Below, piece by piece: positions 25,793 through 34,704 of a stretch of 64,000 nt of DNA. Source of the stretch: Infirmifilum lucidum (GTDB lineage Archaea > Thermoproteota > Thermoprotei > Thermofilales > Thermofilaceae); the NCBI RefSeq assembly GCF_014876775.1, contig NZ_CP062310.1, forward strand, positions 1,217,699-1,281,698, written 5' to 3'. Numbering within the stretch: the first letter of the stretch is position 1; the number at the start of each line of letters is the position of its first letter. Below the pieces are notes generated by a model, which worked only from the letters and a program-made list of their open reading frames with translations, was not told the DNA's origin and did no database searches. The position numbers were made by a program, and so were the translations under genes.

Positions 25793-26371
25793 TTAAACGA
25801 CTTCAGAGAAATTGGAGCGTAGTTCCACGTCGAGCCTCCTAAGAAGAGCCTCCAGGTCGATGATTTCTGCGCCCGCGAAGCTCTTCATGTACTCTAGCCC
25901 AATCTTGTGCCATTCCTCGCTCGCAGCCGCTACGCATTCCAGGGGGATCACGACCTTATACCCTCTATAGAAGGCTCCAAGAGCCGTCTGTTGCACGCAT
26001 ATATGGGTGTGTATCCCGGTGACTATCAAGGTGTGAACCCCCAACTCCCTGAGAAGCATGTCGAGATCCGTGAAAACAAACGCGTCGTACCTCCTCTTGG
26101 GCACAATAAAATCTTTCTCGACTGGAGAGAGTTCGCTGACAATCTTAGCTTCACTGCTGCCCTTTACCGCATGGGGCCCCCAGAACTTTGTCTCGAAATC
26201 TATGCCTTGGTAATGCTGGTCAACGGTGTAGATTACGGGTATGCCCCTTCCGCGGGCAAAGTCCAGTAGCCTCCTGATGTGAGGAATTATGCGTTCCGCG
26301 TTCTCTGCGCGCAACCGGCCTCGGACAAACTCCTCGAGCATGTCTACGACGAGGACAGCATACCTGGGCAT
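25793..26371 (-). CDS. pncA: Nicotinamidase/isochorismatase-family hydrolase
   Basis: Probable nicotinamidase of the NAD salvage pathway, 192 residues. The catalytic triad is D10, K92 and C125 (HTHICVQQT). The nicotinamidase metal site is also present as D51-x-H53 and H67, which isochorismatases lack, so nicotinamide is the preferred substrate assignment. The gene converges on xerA (3-nt gap). A TATA-like TAATATAGG on the minus strand lies near 26400. Confidence 0.85.
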   Translation of the reverse strand: MPRYAVLVVDMLEEFVRGRLRAENAERIIPHIRRLLDFARGRGIPVIYTVDQHYQGIDFETKFWGPHAVKGSSEAKIVSELSPVEKDFIVPKRRYDAFVFTDLDMLLRELGVHTLIVTGIHTHICVQQTALGAFYRGYKVVIPLECVAAASEEWHKIGLEYMKSFAGAEIIDLEALLRRLDVELRSNFSEVV

Positions 26372-26418
26372 ACAGGCTCCAAGGTTTACGTCTCAAGAGT
26401 CCTATATTAGAGTTTCTC

Positions 26419-26718
26419 TCACTCTGGTTTAAGGACAACGACTTTAGGCTTTAGTTCTTCTTCTAGCATCTTGAGGATACTGGCGACTCTCTGCCCTTTC
26501 TCGGTCAGCCTCAAAATCCTATTACCCGGGCTACCCTTCCTATCCTCCTCTACGAGCCCGTACTCTATGAGCTTCTTCACATTGTTGTAAATAGAAGTCG
26601 TGGAGAGGCCCGTGGCTGGTCTTAGCTCCGTTATCTTCTTCTCCCCCGAGAGAAGTGCGAGTAGGATTAAGTCGCTCTCCGTAAATATTAGCTTCTTATC
26701 GATGCTCTCCATATCCAC
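26419..26718 (-). CDS. MarR-like winged-helix regulator
   Basis: A 99-residue single winged helix: TESDLILLALLSGEKKITEL, recognition helix around TTSIYNNVKKLIEYGLVEE and wing with GNRILRLTEKGQRVASIL. There is no ligand-binding or metal motif, so it may act as a small constitutive or redox-independent DNA binder. It lies 47 nt upstream of the nicotinamidase gene on the same strand and could be cotranscribed with it, a possible local regulator. Confidence 0.8.
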   Translation of the reverse strand: MDMESIDKKLIFTESDLILLALLSGEKKITELRPATGLSTTSIYNNVKKLIEYGLVEEDRKGSPGNRILRLTEKGQRVASILKMLEEELKPKVVVLKPE

Positions 26719-26786
26719 GCTTCCTTGTTACCACATACTGCGACTCCAAAATAAAAATTAACCTCTAGCCCGCTCACCAACTTGCC

Positions 26787-27113
26787 ATGCCAACTATAAA
26801 AGTTGAAGAGTTCCAGAAGCTCGATTTACGCGTGGGCAAAATACTACAGGCCGAAGCCATACAGAGAAGCGAGAAGCTAATACTGTTAAAGGTGGACATT
26901 GGTGGCGAAGTCCGACAACTAGTCGCGGGCCTAAGACCGTTCTACAATCCTGAGGATTTAGTTGGAAAGCTTGTTGTCGTACTGGCTAACCTAGAGCCGA
27001 AGACGCTGATGGGGTATATCTCGCAGGGCATGTTGCTGGCTGCAGTGGAAGACGGGAAGCCCGTACTTCTAGTACCCGATAAAGACGTGAAACCCGGAGC
27101 CAAAATAAGTTAG
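26787..27113 (+). CDS. tRNA-binding domain protein (MetRS beta/CsaA-like)
   Basis: A 108-residue stand-alone OB-fold tRNA-binding domain, as found at the C-terminus of many methionyl-tRNA synthetases or as a separate subunit. The family pattern is VEEFQKLDLRVGKI, then EKLILLKVDIGGE-x-RQLVAGLRPFY and SQGMLLAA. In many Thermoproteota MetRS this domain is a separate gene, so it probably binds MetRS and tRNA. The MetRS catalytic gene is not here. Confidence 0.88.
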   Translation: MPTIKVEEFQKLDLRVGKILQAEAIQRSEKLILLKVDIGGEVRQLVAGLRPFYNPEDLVGKLVVVLANLEPKTLMGYISQGMLLAAVEDGKPVLLVPDKDVKPGAKIS

Positions 27114-27158
27114 GAGAGAGTAGAAATATAAAGAAAATAGAGGGAAGAAAATATTTTC

Positions 27159-27407
27159 CTAGCGTATTCCCAAGTGAAGGCCACGGTCGAACCTAGCGGT
27201 ATCCATTTCTCTGTAGTTCGAGAGAAGCTTCCTTATGGCTTCACGTATTGCATCGCTCCGGTTCTGGAAGTACCCTTTCTCGATGAGCTGGTCGAGAGCG
27301 TCTATCAAGCCTACGGGTAACTTGACGGAGATAACTTTTGTGACGGACGTGTAGTCCCCCCTATTTGTGATGTAATAACTACTTGGTAGATTGTTCTTCG
27401 AGCTCAT
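27159..27407 (-). CDS. Ribbon-helix-helix (CopG-type) DNA-binding protein
   Basis: An 82-residue protein. Residues 22-68 form the RHH fold: strand TKVISVKLP, helix LIDALDQLIEKG, turn FQNRSDAIREAIRKLL. The first 20 residues and the last 15 are unstructured-looking. CTTTATACC on the minus strand at 27437-27445 is about 26 nt from a start near 27415. A likely transcriptional regulator; target unknown. Confidence 0.8.
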   Translation of the reverse strand: MSSKNNLPSSYYITNRGDYTSVTKVISVKLPVGLIDALDQLIEKGYFQNRSDAIREAIRKLLSNYREMDTARFDRGLHLGIR

Positions 27408-27538
27408 CGGATAGTACTCTCTCCAAGCTAGGTATAAAGCATGCTAGCGATAAGTCTACACTAAAACCGTAGGACAATTTACAAACTGCCTACTCGAAAC
27501 TTTAATTTACACTAGGGCAGATGTATGCTTTGAGCTGT

Positions 27539-28273
27539 ATGGCAGAGCCTCAGAGAGTACGCGATAAGGAGAAAGACGCCATTAGGAGGGAAGTCTGGGC
27601 TACTCTTGAGAGATATGAAGTGGTAACAAGCCCTAGACCATGCTACGGGAAAATCCCCGGGTTTGTAGGCAGTAGCGGTATTGTAGCCAAAGTCTTGAAG
27701 CTTGAGAGCTTCAGGCGCGCGCAAACAGTCTATACCACCCCTGACCTGTCTAACCGCATTATAAGGGAAGAATCGCTCAAGAGAGGTAAGAAAGTTGTGG
27801 TATCCCTACCTAAGTTACGGGGATATGCAGTCCTAGACCCCGAGAAGATAGCCCCATCCAAGTATGTTTTCGCGTCAACTCTTAGAGGCGTATTAGCCCT
27901 GGGGGAAAGAATAAAGTGGCCAGAGGGCGTAGACATTGATATTATAGTAGTAGGTAGCGTTGCTGTCAACAGAGATGGCTCCAGACTGGGGAGAGGGGAT
28001 GGAATCTACGACCTGGAGTATGCAATCCTCAGGGAGTTACACGTGATTAACGAGAAAACCCCTATTATTACAGCGGTTCACGACCTACAGGTGATCGACA
28101 AGAAGATACCAATGTATAGGCACGATGTGCCGGTCGACTACATCGCAACTCCAACACAGCTGATAGCTACTTCGACAGCCTACCCACGTCCCCCGGGTAT
28201 CATTTGGGAGCTTCTCCCGATAGATTTTATAAAGTCGACTCCCATTCTACGGGCCTTATTCGGTATATCTTAA
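27539..28273 (+). CDS. 5-formyltetrahydrofolate cyclo-ligase family protein
   Basis: ATP-dependent enzyme family that converts 5-formyl- to 5,10-methenyl-tetrahydrofolate; archaeal members may act on other pterins. About 244 residues. The basic N-terminal helix RVRDKEKDAIRREVW, the KVVVSLPKLRGYAVLDP region, and GSVAVNRDGSRLGRGDGIYD (nucleotide-binding GRG-x-G) near residues 145-165 match the family. ATG 27539 suits the transcription start predicted from TTTAATT at about 27500; ATG 27521 is in frame but probably upstream of transcription. Confidence 0.85.
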   Translation: MAEPQRVRDKEKDAIRREVWATLERYEVVTSPRPCYGKIPGFVGSSGIVAKVLKLESFRRAQTVYTTPDLSNRIIREESLKRGKKVVVSLPKLRGYAVLDPEKIAPSKYVFASTLRGVLALGERIKWPEGVDIDIIVVGSVAVNRDGSRLGRGDGIYDLEYAILRELHVINEKTPIITAVHDLQVIDKKIPMYRHDVPVDYIATPTQLIATSTAYPRPPGIIWELLPIDFIKSTPILRALFGIS

Positions 28274-28279
28274 CTGGTG

Positions 28280-28840
28280 CTAAGCTACTCTCAGAAGACC
28301 AGGAGCCAGCCTGTTGAGAGCCACTATGCACGAGCTACAGAAGCTCGCTGGTTTATCGTCAACATCGTAGATGGAGTTACTGAACCTCATTACACATCTT
28401 CGAGGGCAGTGCGACAGTCCAAAGCTGTGCCCTAGCTCGTGCAAGCTCTCCTTTAGAAGCCTAGCCCTAAATAGAGGAGCTGAGGGCGAGTCGCCATAAA
28501 ACTCTGGTTTTAGCCTCTCGGTGAAAACAATACCACCCCAGCCTGGTTTAGAAATACCGAAGACAAAGTTGAGCCCCTCCACAAATCCGTCGCCGCTGAC
28601 TAGCACAAGTATGCGTTGATGAGGGACTACACCAACCACTGACTGGAGCTTTTTGAGAAGTTTCTCGGCGTTTATTTGATCCCTTTCTTCATCGTAAAAG
28701 TCTAGCAGAACGCTCATGCCCAGGAGTTTTGGCTCTATAACCGCCGTCGAATTTAAAATATTTCTGAGAGACTGTACAAGCCACTCCACATCTTCTCGGT
28801 ATACTCCCAGCGGGACAACCCTAATTGCGTATTCAGGCAT
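28280..28840 (-). CDS. amzA: Archaemetzincin
   Basis: Zinc metallopeptidase of 186 residues, the usual archaemetzincin length. The zinc motif is H134-E-x2-H138-x5-H144 followed directly by C145, then C149, M151 (Met-turn region), C168 and C171; the extra cysteines bind a second zinc in known structures. No signal peptide, so cytoplasmic. Physiological substrate is not known for the family. It converges on the cyclo-ligase gene with a 6-nt gap. Confidence 0.93.
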   Translation of the reverse strand: MPEYAIRVVPLGVYREDVEWLVQSLRNILNSTAVIEPKLLGMSVLLDFYDEERDQINAEKLLKKLQSVVGVVPHQRILVLVSGDGFVEGLNFVFGISKPGWGGIVFTERLKPEFYGDSPSAPLFRARLLKESLHELGHSFGLSHCPRRCVMRFSNSIYDVDDKPASFCSSCIVALNRLAPGLLRVA

Positions 28841-28921
28841 ATGACAGCAGTACTACAGTGTGAGGACTCCTAGTCAAAAGCATTACTGTAAACCCACCCT
28901 TTACTCGTCGAAGCATTAGGT

Positions 28922-29308
28922 ATGAAGCCCCGCTTTGAAGATGTACTCGACGAGGCTATAGTAGTCTCTGAGAAAAGTGTCAACCTCATGCTCGTCAGCC
29001 TAGTTACATGTACTGTCCTCTCATACGTCTTCTCCGATGCAAGGCTCCTCATATTTCCACCCCTTCTCACATCCTCCTACTTCCTCCTGGAGCTCTCCAG
29101 GAGGGTCTACAGCCTATACGCGCGGGATCTGCGCACGAAAGCGGGGCTCGTAGTCGTAGCACCATTTTATCTCGCCACGCTCACCGTCTCTCTCAGCCTC
29201 TTGGGAGTTCTCACAGTAGCCTCATACATTCTGGCCTTTATTGGTTCCCTAATGATACTTATTTTCAGAGTAGTAGCCGCCAAACGCGAAGTTGATGTTG
29301 TCATGTGA
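28922..29308 (+). CDS. Small membrane protein of unknown function
   Basis: A 128-residue protein with a polar N-terminus (about 20 residues) then roughly four hydrophobic segments (24-40, 42-56, 78-95, 98-115) and a basic tail (AAKREVD). I recognise no family. Its 3' neighbour is riboflavin kinase, 61 nt on, with its own promoter, so no functional link is implied. Confidence 0.65.
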   Translation: MKPRFEDVLDEAIVVSEKSVNLMLVSLVTCTVLSYVFSDARLLIFPPLLTSSYFLLELSRRVYSLYARDLRTKAGLVVVAPFYLATLTVSLSLLGVLTVASYILAFIGSLMILIFRVVAAKREVDVVM

Positions 29309-29369
29309 ACGCCTAAAGTCTGGCTAGCAACAGGGATAAATAGTGATGAGATTCAGGGTATAATCGCAT

Positions 29370-30056
29370 ATGTCCAATACGGGTTTCTACGACCTCGTGC
29401 CCTTACTTCTGGAGCTCGCAAAAAGGGGGTGCCTAGCTTTCCCACAGCGAATCAGCCGCACTGAAATCATGAAGAGCATGGGGTTTTCCGCTTGGAAATT
29501 CAGGAAGCTAATTGACAAAGCAGAGAGTGAGGGCTATATCAGCAAAGTCTACTACGGGCGTTACGTAGCCTATAAAATCACACCTAGGGGGGCAGACCTC
29601 CTCCAGAGAATATACTCCGACCTTGCCACAATTTTCAACTCGAGTACGCTACTCACCCTGCAGGGCGTAGTGGTTCCAGGCCTGGGAGAGGGAGCCGTGT
29701 ACATGAGTATACCCAAGTACGTCGAAGCATTCAGGGACGCGCTGGGGTTTGAACCATACCCCGGTACTCTAAACGTGAAGCTCGACGAAGAATCCGTTGA
29801 AAAACGCCTTTTTCTGAGAAAAAGCAATAAGGGGCTGAAAATTCCTGGCTTTATAATCAACGGTAAAGAGTACTGCAGTGTCGTGGTATATAAAGCCGCG
29901 ATAACCGGTAACGGAGTAACCGTATATGGTGGCGCCCTGGAGATTGAGAAGACGAAGCACGGCCCAGAAATACTCGAGTTAATCGCGCCAGTTAAACTCC
30001 GAGATGAACTGAAGTTAAGGGATGGAGACAAAGTCGAGGTAAAGATAAACGTCTAA
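29370..30056 (+). CDS. ribK: CTP-dependent riboflavin kinase with winged helix
   Basis: Makes FMN from riboflavin using CTP, the archaeal-specific enzyme. The 228-residue protein fuses an N-terminal winged helix (residues 5-85) to the RibK barrel (95-228), with LGEGAVYMSIPKY and EPYPGTLNVKLD, the flavin/CTP site signature. The N-terminal DNA-binding part makes it a candidate autoregulator of riboflavin genes, as described for related proteins. GATAAATA at about 29333-29340 is 26 nt before a near-leaderless ATG. It overlaps the convergent next gene by 4 nt. Confidence 0.92.
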   Translation: MSNTGFYDLVPLLLELAKRGCLAFPQRISRTEIMKSMGFSAWKFRKLIDKAESEGYISKVYYGRYVAYKITPRGADLLQRIYSDLATIFNSSTLLTLQGVVVPGLGEGAVYMSIPKYVEAFRDALGFEPYPGTLNVKLDEESVEKRLFLRKSNKGLKIPGFIINGKEYCSVVVYKAAITGNGVTVYGGALEIEKTKHGPEILELIAPVKLRDELKLRDGDKVEVKINV

Positions 30057-30448
30057 AGACCTTTCACTCTTCTCAGTCTAAACACGCAGTAACCACTCTC
30101 CTTGAAGACCACCCGCGAGTCTACCCTTAGAGGATAGACTCTCTCACCAGTTAAAATCCGAGACCCTGCTGCTGTGAAAAACGGCACTGGGCATAGCCTT
30201 TCTAGAGGACAGTTCTCCTCTCCCAGTATTTTCACGGTAAAGGCATCGTTCCCGACTTCTACTTCTCCATGCATTCCGACACTTTCCAAGACAGTCTTTA
30301 TGGCATCGACTGTTGAACTTGAACTCTTCCCCGCGAATTTTTCTCGGGCTACAAGTTCTGCGGCCAGTGCTATTTGGCCACTTGTCAGGCTGAGCCTCTC
30401 ACTAAGCTTTATAACAACGTGGGCTAGAAGTCCCGGGCATCCACTCAT
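30053..30448 (-). CDS. Unrecognised cysteine-containing protein, AOR operon
   Basis: A 131-residue protein with five cysteines, including SGCP near the N-terminus and ENCPLERLCPVPFF around residue 80-93. The pattern might bind metal or a cluster but matches no family I know. It follows the MoaD-like gene by 47 nt and the aldehyde oxidoreductase on the same strand, so it is a candidate accessory protein for tungsten cofactor or enzyme maturation. This is an inference from position. Confidence 0.65.
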   Translation of the reverse strand: MSGCPGLLAHVVIKLSERLSLTSGQIALAAELVAREKFAGKSSSSTVDAIKTVLESVGMHGEVEVGNDAFTVKILGEENCPLERLCPVPFFTAAGSRILTGERVYPLRVDSRVVFKESGYCVFRLRRVKGL

Positions 30449-30495
30449 AATCTCAGCGAGAAAAGATAAGGCTAGGCCAGAATATTAATCGTGCT

Positions 30496-30732
30496 CTACC
30501 CCCCTCCGATATGCGGCAAGAGTTTAACCGTATCTCCGGGCTTCACTCTTTTGTCTGGCGTAACGGATACGTCGTTTACGAGGATTATTATAGTGTCGAG
30601 GAAGGGTTTAATCCTTTCATTAACAAGTTCCTTGACTTTCACGCCGGCTCTCTCCGGGAGCTCTACTTCGTCGTAGGATTTGCCCGAAAGCTCGGAGAGA
30701 AAGCCAAAGTAATAGATTTTAACCTTAGCCAT
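30496..30732 (-). CDS. moaD: MoaD/ThiS-like sulfur carrier
   Basis: A 78-residue beta-grasp protein ending in GGG, the C-terminus that is adenylated and thiocarboxylated. MoaD supplies sulfur for the pterin dithiolene of molybdenum/tungsten cofactors. Start taken as ATG 30732 (MAKVKIYYFG), directly after the AOR stop (5-nt gap), rather than an in-frame upstream codon inside AOR. Linkage to a tungstopterin enzyme supports MoaD over ThiS. No MoaE is here. Confidence 0.88.
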   Translation of the reverse strand: MAKVKIYYFGFLSELSGKSYDEVELPERAGVKVKELVNERIKPFLDTIIILVNDVSVTPDKRVKPGDTVKLLPHIGGG

Positions 30733-30737
30733 AGGGC

Positions 30738-32576
30738 TCAATACGTTAGTGCAGTGAATTTCTCTAAGCCACATCTGACGTCGCCTAAACCAAGCTTCTC
30801 GAGCGTCGACGCCCGCGGAATTCCCCTGTGATCCCAGCCGATAAGGTTGTAGTAGGCCCCCAGCATCTCGTCGTACCGCTGAGCATCCAGCCTAGCCCCC
30901 TTGAAGGGCCCCCTCGTCAAAGGCTTGGTGAACCACTTACGTGGCGGGTAGTCTAGGAGCCTGTTCCACCGTCTACCCTCAGCAGTGTACTCCCTAACCC
31001 AGAAGGCTCTTATCAAGTTAAGCACCCGCTCCGCGACTACCATGAAATCTTCAAACTTCCACTTTAGCCCGGTCGCGGAGTTAAACAGGTTAACGTACCA
31101 CTCGAGTTCGAGGCCAACCTCTACCCATGGTAACCTGCAGGAAACTAGCGTCTCAAATAACCCCCCTCTGATCTTCTGGAGCTCGAGAACTTTCTCGGCC
31201 TTAGCGCGCGAGTACTCAAAGCGGCCGTGGGCAACCTCCCACGAAATTACCCAAGCATCCTTATGATGCGCTCCCACAGAGCTAACACCGTAAGACAAGG
31301 CCATGGCAGGTGCCGTGTGGCAGTCATACGCCGAAACACTCAAGCCCTTAACGTGGACTGCAATATCCTCTGCGCCCATCCTTTGAGAAGCATACTCTAC
31401 GCCCTCTCCAAGGAGTCTCCCAAGTTCTCCCCGCCGGTAGACTATGTCCTCGGAGAGTTTCACGAAAGCTTCAAAGTCCCCCCACTCCACCTTCTCGCTG
31501 ATAAGTTTCTTCTCGCTCGCCTCGGCAGCAAACCCTAGGACTGAGCCGAGGCCTATGGTGTCGACACCCCACATGTCAGCGAGCCTGTTCAGCCTCGCGA
31601 TCTTTCTGAGGTCTCCGAGCCCTATATTCGATCCTAGCATTGCTACATTTTCGTAGTCGAGCTCGGAAATCTCTCCCTGGTCGTCGTATATGTAGTTCCC
31701 GCACGTCATGTTACAGTTTGGGCACCCACGCTGCCCGACTTTCACCTTTTCCATGGCGTTGCCGTCTATCTTCTCACTGTCCTCGAATACGCCCTCACTG
31801 AAGTTGTACGTAGGTAGTACACTATTTGCCTGAGACCACTGAATAGTCATCATGGTTCCCTGCCTCATCCAGAAAGAGTAGCCAGGCTTCTTCTTGATCT
31901 CCGCGTAAGCTCTTGCAGCTATTTTCCTATACTCGTCCAAGTCATGGACTTCGGGCGCCCTCTCACCGGAGAAAACCAGAGCCTTCAAGTTCTTACTACC
32001 CATTACTGCTCCGATTCCAGGTCTCCCACCGCTCCTACCCTCCTGCGAGATTATCGTCGCGAGTTTTACGAGGTTTTCACCGGCAGGCCCTATCAACAGT
32101 ACGCCAGCGTTTTTGCCGTGTCTACTCGTTAGGACGCGCTCACTGCTAAAAGTGTCTTTCCCCCACAAGTCATCGGCGGGGTAGAACTCCACTTTACCAT
32201 CTGAGATGTGAACGTATATAGGCTTGTCTGATCTCCCAGTAATAGCTACGGCATCAAACCCTGAGTACCTCATGTATACAGCGGCTTTGCTCCCTATGTT
32301 CCCGTCTCCGTATCCGTGCGTAAGCGGGCTCTTTGCAGCGACTACGAGTTTCCCAGTGCTCGGGCCAGGTAGACCTGTTAGAGGCCCTGCAGCCACTACT
32401 AGAATGTTCTCGGGAGAGAGAGGGTCGACGCCTGGGGTGAGGTGATCCCAAAGTAGCCGGGCGGCGAAACCTCTACCGCCGATGTATTTTTGGGCGAAGT
32501 CTCCACTATACTCCTGGACTTTAACCTCCTTCGATGCAAGATCTACCCAAAGGATCTTCCCATTCCAGCCCTTCAT
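30738..32576 (-). CDS. aor: Aldehyde ferredoxin oxidoreductase (tungsten)
   Basis: Oxidises aldehydes to acids with ferredoxin as acceptor, using tungstopterin and a [4Fe-4S] cluster; 612 residues. The N-terminal IGGRGFAARLLWD and the GPLTG-GPSTGK pterin region are typical. Cluster cysteines C285-x2-C288-x3-C292 (CPNCNMTC) and a fourth in SCRLPW are present. ATG 32576 is about 26 nt from TATA-like CTTTAAG on the minus strand; ATG 32588 adds four residues. The paralog type (AOR, FOR, GAPOR, WOR) is not decided, but the sequence best resembles the general AOR group. Confidence 0.9.
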   Translation of the reverse strand: MKGWNGKILWVDLASKEVKVQEYSGDFAQKYIGGRGFAARLLWDHLTPGVDPLSPENILVVAAGPLTGLPGPSTGKLVVAAKSPLTHGYGDGNIGSKAAVYMRYSGFDAVAITGRSDKPIYVHISDGKVEFYPADDLWGKDTFSSERVLTSRHGKNAGVLLIGPAGENLVKLATIISQEGRSGGRPGIGAVMGSKNLKALVFSGERAPEVHDLDEYRKIAARAYAEIKKKPGYSFWMRQGTMMTIQWSQANSVLPTYNFSEGVFEDSEKIDGNAMEKVKVGQRGCPNCNMTCGNYIYDDQGEISELDYENVAMLGSNIGLGDLRKIARLNRLADMWGVDTIGLGSVLGFAAEASEKKLISEKVEWGDFEAFVKLSEDIVYRRGELGRLLGEGVEYASQRMGAEDIAVHVKGLSVSAYDCHTAPAMALSYGVSSVGAHHKDAWVISWEVAHGRFEYSRAKAEKVLELQKIRGGLFETLVSCRLPWVEVGLELEWYVNLFNSATGLKWKFEDFMVVAERVLNLIRAFWVREYTAEGRRWNRLLDYPPRKWFTKPLTRGPFKGARLDAQRYDEMLGAYYNLIGWDHRGIPRASTLEKLGLGDVRCGLEKFTALTY

Positions 32577-32676
32577 GCTCCCATACAACTATTTTTCTAG
32601 CTTAAAGTTAAAAATTTCTTAGAAAAGTTTATATAACAGTGAAAGATAGACATTACTCCCTCTCTGGTGCGCAGAT

Positions 32677-34209
32677 ATGCAGCTCAAAGTCGTAATCCTC
32701 CCGTATGAAAGTGCGCACTACACAGTTGTCCTGGATCAGACTGTAGCTAAAAAGCTCGATCTGAAGCCCAACGATAGGGTTAGAGTGTTTTCGGGCTCCC
32801 GGGAGATAATCGCCACCGTGACTATAGCGAAAGACTTCCCCCAGGACTCTGTCGGGATCTATACGAACGCTTCGAGGATTCTACAAGTAAACGAGGGAGA
32901 AGCCGTACACGTTGAGCCCACAGAGCCTCCAAAGTCCCTAGACGTTATCCGGAAAAAGCTTGTGAGAGGGAAAATCACGTTCGAAGAGGCAATGCAGCTA
33001 ATGCGCGACATCGTTGGGGGTCTTTTGAGTGAAGTCGAGCTGGCAGCGCTTGTCACGGCGATACACTTCCAAGGTCTCTCGATAGACGAGGCGTACAACC
33101 TTACAGTGGCGATGGTGGAGACGGGGAGGAGGCTCTCACTTAATAGACCTACAATTCTCGACAAACACAGCCTCGGCGGTGTCCCGGGAGACAAGACAAG
33201 CCTCCTAGTGGTTCCCATAATAGCCTCTCTCGGCTTCACTATACCCAAGACATCCTCCAGGGCTATAACTTCTCCTGCGGGTACGGCAGATAGGATGGAG
33301 GCTATTGCTCCCGTAAACCTGCCTCTTGAGGAGATGACACGCGTCATAGAGAAGACAAATGGGTGCATTGTTTGGGGTGGGGCATTGAACCTGGCACCGG
33401 CAGACGACATTATAATAAGGGTGGAGTACCCACTAGGTATCGACCCATTCTTCGTGCCATCAATACTAGCTAAAAAACTAGCCGTGGGGTCAACTCACGT
33501 AGTCTTGGACGTGCCCACGGGCCGGGGAACCAAGGCCCGCACTCTCGAAGAGGCGCGTAGGATAGCACACGACTTTATAGAACTCGGCTCAATGCTAGGA
33601 ATAAAGATACAGGCTGTCTCGACTTATGCCGAGGAGCCCGTAGGTTACGCCGTGGGCCCAGCCCTAGAAGCTAGGGAAGCGTTACAGGCGCTAAACTCGC
33701 TGAAACCACTCGACCTGGTAGACAAGGCTGTGAGTCTAGCTGGAACATTGCTCGAAATGATCGGGATACAGAACGGATTCGACGTTGCCTTCGAGGCTCT
33801 CAGGACTGGGAAGGCTGAGAAGAAGTTTAGACAAATCATAGAAGCCCAAGGTGGGAACCCAGGGATAAAGCCCGACGACATTCCCTTGGGAGAAAAGACT
33901 CTTACCGTGTACGCTGAGGAGGACGGTTTCGTCTACTATATTGACAATCCTACAATAGCTCTAATAGGTAAGACTGCAGGCGCACCTATAGACAAGGGCG
34001 CTGGAGTTTTACTCCACGTAAAGATAGGGGATAAGGTTAAAGCAGGAGACCCCCTCTTCACAGTCTACTCGTACAGTTCTGTAAAGATACAGGCTGTTGA
34101 GAAGATTGTTGAAACTCTGCGAGCAGTGGGTATCGGCAAGATTGCAGGCAGGAAAATGATGCTTGAAAAAATAACCTTTGTACCCTCGAGGCCTCTGCTA
34201 GAGAGATGA
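32677..34209 (+). CDS. deoA: AMP phosphorylase
   Basis: Converts AMP and phosphate to adenine and ribose-1,5-bisphosphate, the first step of the archaeal nucleoside route to RuBisCO. At 510 residues it is longer than bacterial thymidine phosphorylase because of the N-terminal swivelling domain (residues 1-85), which marks the AMP phosphorylase group. The phosphorylase signature is DKHSLGGVPGDKTS, followed by SSRAITSPAGTADRMEA. It diverges from the AOR operon. Ribose-1,5-bisphosphate isomerase and RuBisCO are not in the window. Confidence 0.92.
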   Translation: MQLKVVILPYESAHYTVVLDQTVAKKLDLKPNDRVRVFSGSREIIATVTIAKDFPQDSVGIYTNASRILQVNEGEAVHVEPTEPPKSLDVIRKKLVRGKITFEEAMQLMRDIVGGLLSEVELAALVTAIHFQGLSIDEAYNLTVAMVETGRRLSLNRPTILDKHSLGGVPGDKTSLLVVPIIASLGFTIPKTSSRAITSPAGTADRMEAIAPVNLPLEEMTRVIEKTNGCIVWGGALNLAPADDIIIRVEYPLGIDPFFVPSILAKKLAVGSTHVVLDVPTGRGTKARTLEEARRIAHDFIELGSMLGIKIQAVSTYAEEPVGYAVGPALEAREALQALNSLKPLDLVDKAVSLAGTLLEMIGIQNGFDVAFEALRTGKAEKKFRQIIEAQGGNPGIKPDDIPLGEKTLTVYAEEDGFVYYIDNPTIALIGKTAGAPIDKGAGVLLHVKIGDKVKAGDPLFTVYSYSSVKIQAVEKIVETLRAVGIGKIAGRKMMLEKITFVPSRPLLER

Positions 34210-34257
34210 AACGCCACGCATCAAGTTTTTTAGCTACGTGTTCTCTCTTAAACTAGT

Positions 34258-34677
34258 GTGAGTAGTGTGAGCGAGTTCATAAAGCTATTTGCAAATAACC
34301 TCACAAACTGGGTGGAGGCTCAGAAGACATTCCTAGACTCTGCAAAGTCAATAGAACAGGAGCTCGAGGGGGCAGACAGGCTGGAGCTCATACTAGCAAC
34401 GCGAGCGGCTTTTGCGCACATGATAAAAACTATTGAGGCCTTCGATAAATGGCTACAGGATCCTTTCATAATAGGTCACATGCCGCGCGAAATGCTTGTG
34501 GACATACAGCATAATGTTTGGGATATCCTCAAGAAACTCTTGGAGCTCGACATCAAGCACACATCGGAGTTTCGCGATATGCTACTCAAGCTAGCAGAAA
34601 GCGGAAAGCTTAACCCTATACTTTTTGCTCCGAGAGAGGAAACGAGGCGCGAAGACCGCTTCCACATAAGTTACTAG
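34258..34677 (+). CDS. Conserved helical protein, possibly DUF2153
   Basis: A 139-residue, all-helical, soluble-looking protein with a strongly charged C-terminus (REETRREDR). From memory its length and overall pattern resemble the crenarchaeal DUF2153 family, but I could not check this. GTG start at 34258. It precedes the UbiD-like gene by 27 nt on the same strand and may share its transcript. No catalytic motif is visible. Confidence 0.65.
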   Translation: MSSVSEFIKLFANNLTNWVEAQKTFLDSAKSIEQELEGADRLELILATRAAFAHMIKTIEAFDKWLQDPFIIGHMPREMLVDIQHNVWDILKKLLELDIKHTSEFRDMLLKLAESGKLNPILFAPREETRREDRFHISY

Positions 34678-34704
34678 TTCAGTTCAACAGTTAAGGTGTA
34701 GCGC

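Noticed and set aside
29343-29349. Box C-like GTGATGA before ribK
   Set aside because: No box D or C'/D' within range; the region carries the ribK promoter.
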